Below are positions 1 to 6,378 of a stretch of 9,533 bases of DNA, one piece after another. The position numbers and the translations under genes were made by a program. Within the stretch, counting starts at the first letter, position 1; each line of letters starts with the position of its first letter. The notes beneath the pieces are model-generated. The model saw only the letters and a list, made by a program, of their open reading frames with translations. It was not told the DNA's origin and searched no databases. The stretch is taken from the NCBI GenBank assembly GCA_012032575.1, contig JAAUSP010000274.1, positions 1 to 9,533 of the forward strand. The letters run 5' to 3'. Origin of the DNA: Anaerolineales bacterium. Its GTDB lineage: Bacteria; Chloroflexota; Anaerolineae; 4572-78; J111.

Positions 1-1
1 C

Positions 2-1143
2 AATGCCGGCTGGCCGGAACGGGTCGGCGGGCGGATTATGTACTCGTCGCCGCCGGAATATTTTGGCGACTATGCCCTGGCCTTTGTCGAGGCCGGGGGC
101 CAGGCTGGTCGGCGGCTGCTGCGGGACCACGCCGGAACACATTACCCACATGCGCGTCGCCCTGGATGACCCGGCCCGTCCGGTCCCGTCGCTGCTCCGG
201 CTGCCCGGCGAAGAGCCTCAAGCGGCGCATCTGGCGAACATGCTGCCGCCCACCCGGCTGGCCCGCCGCCTGGCCGAGGGTCAATTTGTGGTCAGCGTGG
301 AGATGAGTCCGCCCAAGGGGTTCTCGGCGGAACGGGTGCTGGCCGGGGCCGCTACGCTGCAAGCTGCCGGGGCCAACGTCATCAACGTGGCCGACAGCCC
401 TCGCGCGCGCATGCGAATGAGTCCCTGGGCCGTCTGCCACCTGGTCCAGACCCAGCTTGATATGGAAACGGTGCTGCATTTTCCCACCCGTGGGCGCAAT
501 ATTTTGCGGGTGCAGGGCGACCTGCTGGCGGCGCATGCTCTCGGCGTGCGCAATATTTTGTGGTCATGGGCGATCCGACCACGGTGGGCGAGTATCCGCA
601 GGCGCTCGATACTTACGATGTGGTGCCGACCGGCCTGATCAAGCTGCTCAAGCAGGGCTTCAACCAGGGCCTCGATTACGGCGGCGAACCCATCACCCAG
701 CCGACCAATTTTGTGATTGGCTGCGCGGTCAACCTCAACCCACCCGACCCGGCCCGCGAGATCAAGGTACTGCGCCAAAAATCGAAAATGGGGCTGATTT
801 TGCCCTGACTCAGCCTCTCTTTGAGGCCGCCCATCTGGACACCTTTCTGGCCCGCTACGAGGCCGAACACGGCCCGCTCACCCTGCCGCTGCTGGCCGGA
901 GTGCTGCCGCTCTACAATGCCCGCCACGCCGAATTTTTGCACAACGAAGTCCCCGGCATCCACATCCCCGCCGACATTCGCCAGCGCATGCGCGACGCCG
1001 GCGAAAAAGGCGCGCAGGCCGGCCTGGTCATGGCCCGCGACCTGATCCGCCAACTCCGCCCCCACGTGCAGGGACTTTATCTCATGCCCCCCTTTGATCG
1101 TTACGATCTGGCCGCCGAGGTGATCGAGGGGATAGAAGAATAA
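2..1143 (+). CDS. metF: Bifunctional homocysteine S-methyltransferase / methylenetetrahydrofolate reductase, C-terminal part, three frame breaks
   Basis: The gene enters from the left edge; about 380 residues are visible once the frame is corrected, against roughly 610 for the family (B. subtilis YitJ type), so about 230 N-terminal residues lie outside. The first part is the end of a cobalamin-independent homocysteine methyltransferase domain: NAGWPERVGG, PEYFGDYA, then VGGCCGTTPEHI, whose paired cysteines (117-122) are zinc ligands. The MTHFR domain follows from about 280 (VVSVEMSPPKG, VINVADSPRARMRMS, VMGDPTTVGEYPQ, ALTQPLFE, LPLLAGVLPL). MTHFR is a cytoplasmic FAD enzyme reducing methylene-THF to methyl-THF, which feeds methionine synthesis. 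Three one-base frame breaks interrupt it: one G too many in the G5 run at 95-99, one T missing at 556-559, and one A missing at 777-781. Conserved sequence resumes at once each time, so I infer sequencing error rather than a pseudogene. The stop is TAA at 1141. Confidence 0.9.
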
Positions 1144-1203
1144 CGTGTTGCGTGTTGCGTGTTCCGTCTGCTTTATTTCACGCAACACGCAACACGCAAC
1201 ACG
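1144..1203. repeat. Intergenic hairpin made of 7-nt tandem repeats
   Basis: It begins at the base after the MTHFR stop codon. The left arm 1144-1163 and right arm 1184-1203 are perfect 20-base reverse complements around a 20-base loop. Each arm is a tandem heptamer, CGTGTTG on the left and CAACACG on the right, so the stem can also pair in registers shifted by 7. It could act as a terminator or RNA-stabilising hairpin for the upstream gene, but no T-tract follows the right arm. It resembles dispersed intergenic palindromes more than a classical intrinsic terminator. Confidence 0.85.
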
Positions 1204-1239
1204 AATATTGGGTAATTACTTTCCTGGAAATATCCAAAA

Positions 1240-1254
1240 AGGGGGAAACCGATG
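1240..1254 (+). promoter_or_regulatory. Ribosome binding site and start of the NuoE-like gene
   Basis: The purine run AGGGGG at 1240-1245 lies 6 bases before ATG 1252, a good Shine-Dalgarno distance. It supports 1252 as the true start and therefore the long N-terminal extension of this NuoE-like protein. Confidence 0.65.
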
Positions 1255-2274
1255 AATCCTAAAATAGCCAAATTTGCCGCTGATATTCGCCAGGGGCAGG
1301 CCAGCCAGGTTAGCTTATTCTGGCTGCGGGTGTTTGTCCAGCATGCCCGCCAGGGGGCGCTCCGCTCGGATGAGTGGGTCGAGCTTGGGCTGCGCGAGGC
1401 GGCGGCCATTGCCGGTCTGAATGCGGCGGACCTGTCCCCGCGCCTGACTCTGCTGACGGAATATGACCTGTTTCAAGCCGTCCGCTTGAAGGATCAGCAG
1501 CTTTTTATCGGCTCAGAACTGGCCGACCTGGATTGGAGCCGCAAGTACGAGCTGTCGTTCCAGGCCGATGTGAGCGACAACGGCATTTTAGGCGAGTGGG
1601 ATTGCAGTGAGCTGGCCGACTGCGTCGAAGCGTTGTGGCGGGAAGTCGGGGCGCTGTCGCCACAGGATGTGGCCCTGGAAAAGCTGCTCGGCGAAGGCGC
1701 GCCGTTGTGGGGCAGCAACGGTACGGGGCGCTCGGTGCTGCTGGAGGTGCTGCACGAGGCGCAGGCATTGTACGGTGGCTGGCTGCCCCGGCACGTCGTC
1801 ACCCGGATCAGCCGGGCGCTGGATGTCCCCCTGTCCGACGTGTACGGCGTGACCGAGTTTTACACCATGTTTTACACCCAGCCGGTCGGCAAAAAGATCA
1901 TCCGCCTGTGCGAAGATGGGCCGTGCGCGGTGCAGGGGGCGGAAAAGGTCAAAGCGGCCCTGTGCCAGCATTTGCAAATCCAGCCCGGTCAAACCACGCC
2001 CGATGGCGAACACACCCTCGAACTGGTGCGCTGCCTGGGCCTGTGCGACCACGCCCCGGCGGCGCTGGTCAATCAGACCCGCCATTTTCAAGTGTCGCCC
2101 AACCGCATCCACGTGCTGCTCAGCAACAGCCCGCGCCACCCCCAACAGCAAACCAATATCGGCGGGCTGATCAAGGTGGCGATGTCGAATGTGAAGGTGG
2201 TTGACCCGACCAGCCTGAGCGAGTACCGCGCCCAGGGCGCCTGTCGGCGCTGCGCAAAGTGCTGGCCGAGATGA
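1252..2274 (+). CDS. nuoE: NuoE-like thioredoxin-fold [2Fe-2S] subunit with an unfamiliar N-terminal domain; runs in frame toward NuoF
   Basis: Residues from about 155 to 285 are a NuoE/24-kDa [2Fe-2S] domain: LLEVLHEAQALYGGWLP, VYGVTEFYTMFYTQPVG, and the cluster ligands C220-x4-C225 (LCEDGPC) and C261-x3-C265 (RCLGLCDH), all four present. Such subunits pass electrons between NADH:FMN subunits and a partner in complex I, NAD-linked hydrogenases and formate dehydrogenases. Residues 1 to about 150 precede this domain and are not part of an ordinary NuoE (usually 160-240 aa); they look helical and soluble, and I do not recognise them. As read, the frame passes ATG 2182 and stops at 2272-2274 only because of a one-base loss near 2240 inside NuoF sequence. 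Either the protein is a NuoE-NuoF fusion, or one extra C in the C5 run 2139-2143 hides a stop. Dropping that C gives a TGA at 2168-2170, 11 bases before ATG 2182. Confidence 0.82.
   Translation: MNPKIAKFAADIRQGQASQVSLFWLRVFVQHARQGALRSDEWVELGLREAAAIAGLNAADLSPRLTLLTEYDLFQAVRLKDQQLFIGSELADLDWSRKYELSFQADVSDNGILGEWDCSELADCVEALWREVGALSPQDVALEKLLGEGAPLWGSNGTGRSVLLEVLHEAQALYGGWLPRHVVTRISRALDVPLSDVYGVTEFYTMFYTQPVGKKIIRLCEDGPCAVQGAEKVKAALCQHLQIQPGQTTPDGEHTLELVRCLGLCDHAPAALVNQTRHFQVSPNRIHVLLSNSPRHPQQQTNIGGLIKVAMSNVKVVDPTSLSEYRAQGACRRCAKCWPR
2173..2184 (+). promoter_or_regulatory. Possible internal ribosome binding site and ATG for NuoF
   Basis: AAGGTGG at 2173-2179 precedes ATG 2182. Together with a TGA at 2168-2170 in the alternative frame, this is the usual stop / Shine-Dalgarno / start arrangement of adjacent operon genes. 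It argues that NuoE and NuoF may be separate proteins although the raw sequence reads through in one frame. Confidence 0.45.
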
Positions 2275-3407
2275 CCCCGGCGGAAGTGATTGAGGTGATC
2301 AAAGCCAGCAAGCTGGTGGGACGCGGCGGCGCGGCTTTTCCAGCCGGAACGAAGTGGCAGTTTGCGGCCAACAATCCGCCCGGCCCGCGCTACGTCATCT
2401 GCAACGCCGACGAGAGCGAGGTCGGGGCCTTTAAAGACCGGACCCTGATGGACGGCGACCCTTTCCGGGTGGTCGAGGGGCTGATTATCGCCTGCTATGC
2501 GGTGGGCGCGGCGCAGGGTTATATTTACGTGCGCGGTGAACACCGCCTGGGCTACGAGCGTTTTAGCCACGCCGTGCTCGAACTGGAGAAAGCAGGCTGG
2601 CTGGGCGACAACATCCAGGGCAGCGGCTTCACCTGCCGCATCGCCATCCGGCGCGGGGCCGGGGCGTACATCTGTGGCGAGGAAACGGCCCTGATTGAGT
2701 CCATCGAAGGCAAGCGCGGCTTTCCCCGGCTGCGCCCGCCTTTCCCGGCCAACAAGGGCTTGTGGGGCGCGCCGACGGTCATCAACAACGTGGAAACGCT
2801 GGCCAAAGTCCCTTCGATTGTGGTGCATGGCGGCAGTTGGTACAATTTGCTGGGCACGTCGGAGTCGGCGGGGACCAAGCTGTTTGCGGTCAGCGGCTCG
2901 GTGGTGCGGCCCGGCGTGTACGAAGTGCCGTTTGGCGTGCCGCTGCGCCACCTGGTTTACGATATGGCCGGCGGTCTGCACGAAGGCCGTAGTTTGCAGG
3001 GCATTCTGACCGGCGGGGCCGCCGGGACTTTTTTGAAGCCGGAACACCTGGACACGCCGATCACCTTTGAGACCTTCCGCCAGGTCGGCGGGACCATCGG
3101 GGCGGGCACAATGATGGTCTTTGACGAGGCAGTGGACCTGCGGGACGTGTTGACCCGCGTGGGCGAGTTTTTTGCCCACGAAAGCTGCGGCAAATGTTAT
3201 CCCTGTCAGATGGGCACCCAGCGCCAGGCCGAAATTCTGCACCGCCTCCAGCACGGCCACGGCCAGCCCGACGACGTCGCCACCCTGCTGGAACTGGGCC
3301 GGGTGATGACCGACACCAGCATTTGCGGCCTGGGCCAGTCGGCCAGCTGGGCCGTGGCCGATGCGTTGAAGCGCTGGCCGGAGTTGTTTGAGAAGGCGGA
3401 AGGATGA
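2182..3407 (+). CDS. nuoF: NuoF-like NADH:FMN / [4Fe-4S] subunit (51-kDa type), frame break near 2240
   Basis: This is the NADH-oxidising flavoprotein subunit. The glycine-rich GRGGAAFPAGTKW (about 2319-2357) forms the FMN/NADH site, followed by CNADESEVGAFKDR, RRGAGAYICGEETALIES and TVINNVETLA. The C-terminal cluster motif SCGKCYPCQMG ... TSICGLG carries all four ligands of the N3-type [4Fe-4S] cluster (C-x2-C-x2-C-x39-C; 3186-3326). No additional ferredoxin domain follows, unlike electron-bifurcating HydB proteins. The start is placed at ATG 2182. The N-terminus crosses a one-base loss at 2240-2241 (CC where CCC is expected), after which ALRKVL and AEMTPAEVIE continue. The TGA at 3405 may itself be premature. 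The neighbours are MTHFR upstream and lon downstream, with no other complex I or hydrogenase subunit visible, so the electron acceptor is unknown. Confidence 0.9.
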
Positions 3408-3563
3408 AGGTAAAAACCTGGTTCAGCCTGAAAATGCTCAGGAAATGTTTGATAAACTGGGTTTATAGTCAACCTCTTTGCTTAAATGCTTTATCTTGGG
3501 TATCATCTGATAACCTATCGGGTAGTAAGGACAAGCCTTGCGGTTTTTGTTCTATCCCTTTTG

Positions 3564-3572
3564 TGGTATAGT
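3564..3572 (+). promoter_or_regulatory. Possible extended -10 element of the lon promoter
   Basis: TGGTATAGT matches an extended -10 (TGn followed by TATAnT) and lies 41 bases before the lon ATG. There is no good -35 hexamer at 17 bases; only a T-rich stretch lies at 3544-3549. No CIRCE-like or other heat-shock operator is apparent in the 3408-3613 spacer. Confidence 0.35.
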
Positions 3573-3613
3573 TAGGCAAAGATACCCCGAATCGTTGGAG
3601 ACCTGTTAATTAG

Positions 3614-6017
3614 ATGGATACCTTAGAAAAAGAGTTCGGCGCTCCTATTGAAACGGATGAAGTGGAAGTAGAACTGCCTGTGTTGCCCGTGCGGGACACA
3701 GTGGTATTTCCACGCATGCTCACCCCCCTGTTTGTGGGGCGAGATCGTTCGGTTTTGGCCCTGGAAGCAGCCCTGGTAGAAAAAAGCCAACTGGTTGTTG
3801 TCACCCAGCGTGACGCCGACCAGGAAGACCCCAAACCGGAAGATTTGTACAGCATCGGCACTGAAGTAGTGATTGGCCGGATGCTGCGCATGCCCGACGG
3901 CAGCACCAATATTCTGGCCCAGGGACACCAGCGGGTTAAAATTATCGAATTTACCCAGGAACATCCCTATCTGCGGGTGCGGGTGCGCCGGTTGACCGAA
4001 GACAGCGAAAAGAATGTCAACGCCCAGGCTTCGATGCGGGCCGTGCTTGACCTGTTTGAAAAGTGCGTCCATTTGAACCGCAACCTGCCCGATGATGCCT
4101 ATGTGGCCGCCATGAATATTGACGAACCCGGCTGGCTAGCCGATATGATCGCTTCGGTGATTGATCTGGATGTAGAACAGCGCCAGCAAATTCTGGATAC
4201 CATTGACCCACTCACCCGTTTGCAACGGTTAAGCATTGTGCTGGCCCAGGAATTGGACGTGCTCAAACTGGAGTCCGAAATTCAGGATCAGGTCCAGCAG
4301 GAAGTTGACAAAGGCCAGCGCGAATTCTTTTTGCGCGAACAGATGCGGGTCATCCAGAGCGAGTTGGGCGAGATGGACACCCAACTGGCCGAAATCAACG
4401 AACTGCGCGAAAAAACTAAGCCAGATCAGCCTGCCGGACGAGGCCCGCACCAAAGCCGAACGAGAGCTGAACCGCCTGGCCATAATGCCGCCCGCCGCTC
4501 CCGAAGTCGGGATTATCCGCACTTACCTGGACTGGGTTATCGAGCTGCCCTGGGTCACGTCAACAGCCGACAACACCGACATCCGCCATGTGGCCAAAGT
4601 GCTGGACAATAACCATTTTGGCATTCCCAAAGCCAAAGAGCGAATTTTGGAACATATCGCCGTGCTACAGCGAGCCGGCCTCAAAATGCGCAGCCCGATT
4701 CTATGCTTTGTCGGACCGCCCGGCACTGGCAAAACCTCGCTGGGCCGCTCCATTGCCGATGCGTTGGGCCGCAAATTTGTGCGGGTCAGCCTGGGCGGAA
4801 TTCATGATGAAGCCGAAATCAGAGGCCACCGCCGGACGTACATCGGGGCGCTGCCGGGCCGGATCATTCAAAGTATGCGCCGGGCGGGCACGATCAATCC
4901 GGTTTTTATCCTGGATGAAATTGACAAAGTCGGCGCAGATTTCCGGGGCGACCCCAGCGCGGCCCTGCTGGAGGCGCTGGACCCGGAGCAAAATAATAGC
5001 TTTTCCGACCATTACCTGGAACTGCCCTACGATTTGTCGAAGGTGTTATTTATTACCACCGCCAATGTGCTGTACACCATTCCTTCGGCACTGCGCGACC
5101 GGATGGAGGTGATTGAATTTTCGGGCTATATTGAAGAAGAAAAGCTGGAAATTGCCCGCCAATTTCTGATTCCGCGCCAGATTGAAGAGCACGGGCTGGA
5201 CGATGTCAGCCTGAAAATTGCCGACAGCGCCGTGCAGGGCATCGTGCGCGAATATACCTACGAAGCCGGCGTGCGCAACCTGGAACGCGAGATTGGGCAA
5301 ATCTGCCGCAAATTGACCCGTCGCCTGGCCGAACATAAACCTATCCCCAAAACCGTTACCCGGCAGGCTTTGCCTAAGTATCTGGGGCCGCCCCGTTACA
5401 CCGAACAACTTGTGGAAAAAGAGGATCAGGTGGGCGTGGCCACCGGCATCGCCTATACCGATGCCGGCGGCGACATTATGCCTATCGAAGTGACGCTGAT
5501 GCCCGGCAAAGGCAACCTGACCCTGACCGGGCAGTTGGGCGAGGTGATGCAGGAATCGGTTCAGGCGGCCTACTCCTTTGTGCGCTCGCACGCCAAAGAG
5601 TACGACATCAAGCCGGCTCAATTTGAAAACTGCGATATTCACCTCCATGTGCCCGAAGGCGCCATACCCAAAGATGGCCCCAGCGCCGGCATTACTATGG
5701 CCACCGCCTTGATGTCCGCTTTTTCCAATCAAAAAGTCCGCCGTGATGTGGCCATGACCGGCGAAATCACCCTGCGCGGCAAAGTGCTGCCCATCGGCGG
5801 CTTCAAAGAGAAGATTTTGGCCGCGCACCGGGCCGGCATCACCACCGTGATTGTGCCTAACCAAAACCAAAAAGATATGGTGGATGTCCCCAAAAAAGTG
5901 CAGCGTGATCTGAATATCATCTTCGCTGCAAAAATGGAAGATGTGCTGAAAACAGCCTTGATTGTCTCCAAAAAGAAAAAAAGCAAGGCTGAGCCGGCCG
6001 CAGCGGCTTCAGCGTAA
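3614..6017 (+). CDS. lon: ATP-dependent protease Lon (LonA), one frame break
   Basis: With one frame correction the protein is about 800 residues, normal for LonA. The N-terminal substrate-binding domain starts with ELPVLPVRDTVVFPRMLTPL (3671 onward) and a coiled-coil-rich linker follows (REFFLREQMRVIQSELGE). The AAA+ module has Walker A GPPGTGKT (4713-4736, about residues 367-374) and Walker B FILDEID (about 4903-4923). The peptidase domain has PKDGPSAG with the catalytic serine at about residue 690 (codon 5682-5684) and GGFKEK with the catalytic lysine at about residue 733 (codon 5811-5813), the 43-residue spacing of the E. coli dyad. It is a cytoplasmic hexamer that unfolds and degrades damaged and regulatory proteins. 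The break is one A too many in the A6 run 4410-4415: ELREK must continue as LSQISLPDEARTKAE in the next frame. ATG 3614 has GGAG at 3597-3600. Confidence 0.96.
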
Positions 6018-6029
6018 CCACTCAGCCCG

Positions 6030-6124
6030 GTCATTTCGAGCGGCGTCAGACGCAGGAAATTTTTTAATCCGCTGTTCGCAAGCAAGGGTCTCCAAGATTT
6101 CTCGGCTTTCAGCCCTCGAATGAC
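6030..6124. repeat. Imperfect palindromic intergenic element
   Basis: The ends are complementary: GTCATTTCGAG (6030-6040) against CTCGAATGAC (6115-6124), with one bulged T. A second pairing block runs from GGAAATTTTT (about 6055-6064) to AAGATTTCTC (about 6094-6103). The whole is about 95 bases starting 13 bases after the lon stop. Its size and structure fit a REP/MITE-like dispersed repeat, but there is only one copy here. Confidence 0.6.
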
Positions 6125-6126
6125 AT

Positions 6127-6172
6127 GGGAGATTAGAGATTGGAGATTCAAGCCAACAATCTCTAATCTCCC
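6127..6172. repeat. Hairpin made of GAGATTN heptamers, possible lon terminator
   Basis: The left arm 6127-6142 and right arm 6157-6172 are perfect 16-base reverse complements with a 14-base loop. From 6129 on, the sequence is three heptamers GAGATTA, GAGATTG and GAGATTC, the third falling in the loop. The right arm is followed by CTCTTTAC, only weakly T-rich. It could end the lon transcript. The architecture matches the hairpin at 1144-1203 although the sequence is unrelated. Confidence 0.8.
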
Positions 6173-6211
6173 CTCTTTACCCCTCATGTCTCCCAAAATT
6201 CTCCCTGGCCT

Positions 6212-6228
6212 TTTGACATAAAGTCAAA
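6212..6228. promoter_or_regulatory. Operator-like dyad TTTGAC-N5-GTCAAA
   Basis: A perfect 6+6 dyad with a 5-base centre lies 15 bases upstream of the -35 box of the next promoter. The spacing of half-sites suits a dimeric helix-turn-helix regulator. The left half also contains a -35-like TTGACA (6213-6218), without a matching -10 at 16-18 bases. No regulator gene is visible to pair with it. Confidence 0.35.
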
Positions 6229-6243
6229 CTCTTGGGGCTAACC

Positions 6244-6272
6244 TTGCATTTTATGTCTATCTTAAGTAAAAT
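6244..6272 (+). promoter_or_regulatory. Sigma-70-type promoter of the PKD-protein gene
   Basis: TTGCAT (6244-6249), a 17-base spacer, then TAAAAT (6267-6272). Transcription would begin near 6279 and leave a leader of about 97 bases, which includes the small hairpin at 6291-6311. Confidence 0.55.
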
Positions 6273-6290
6273 TGAATCGTAATTATAGGC

Positions 6291-6311
6291 GCAGGCAACG
6301 CTGTTGTCTGC
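6291..6311 (+). repeat. 5'-UTR hairpin
   Basis: GCAGGCAAC (6291-6299) pairs with GTTGTCTGC (6303-6311), nine pairs including one G-U, around a 3-base loop, just downstream of the predicted transcription start. It may stabilise the leader; no riboswitch class is recognised. Confidence 0.4.
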
Positions 6312-6360
6312 TTGAAATTCATTAATGCTCACCTATCCAAGTAGTCGGCCGTAAACAGGC

Positions 6361-6378
6361 GGTGAGGAGGCCACTTTG
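6361..6378 (+). promoter_or_regulatory. Strong Shine-Dalgarno with TTG start codon
   Basis: AGGAGG at 6365-6370 lies 5 bases from TTG 6376-6378. The first ATG in frame (6400) is 29 bases away from it. The ribosome site therefore decides for a TTG start. Confidence 0.65.

Larger units (their letters stand above)
6018..6375. other. Spacer between lon and the PKD-protein gene: no gene, several palindromes and a promoter
   Basis: No convincing coding sequence is present. In order it contains an imperfect long inverted repeat (6030-6124), a heptamer-built hairpin (6127-6172), a short dyad (6212-6228), a sigma-70-like promoter (6244-6272), a short 5'-UTR hairpin (6291-6311) and a strong Shine-Dalgarno sequence (6365-6370). 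It is more AT-rich than the flanking genes. Confidence 0.7.

Noticed and set aside
2..1143. MTHFR as a true pseudogene
   Set aside because: Three breaks would normally suggest decay, but all are in homopolymers, conserved residues are intact between them, and other genes including lon show the same type of break.
1144..1203. Heptamer repeats as a small CRISPR-like array
   Set aside because: The units are 7 bases with no spacers and form one inverted repeat; nothing like a CRISPR repeat-spacer pattern or cas gene is present.
1209..1236. TTGGGT ... TATCCA as a promoter for the NuoE-like gene
   Set aside because: Poor match in both boxes, 16-base spacer, and the start of transcription would fall on the ribosome binding site.
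2088..3260. A 390-residue open frame on the - strand opposite NuoF
   Set aside because: It lies antisense to a gene with all NuoF motifs. Its arginine/alanine/glycine/histidine-rich translation is typical of a high-GC shadow frame, and there is no ribosome site or family motif.
3404..3571. Small ORF of 55 codons whose ATG overlaps the NuoF stop as ATGA
   Set aside because: The overlap looks like translational coupling, but the translation (WFSLKMLRKCLINW and so on) has no protein-like pattern, and a competing frame over the same bases reads better as a NuoF tail.
4410..4415. Programmed ribosomal frameshifting at the A6 run in lon
   Set aside because: A slippery A6 is tempting, but Lon is normally a single frame, there is no convincing stimulatory structure or upstream Shine-Dalgarno, and similar breaks occur at non-slippery runs throughout the window.
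5046..5870. A 274-residue open frame on the - strand opposite lon
   Set aside because: It mirrors the conserved Lon peptidase region and has no recognisable motif, so it is a shadow.
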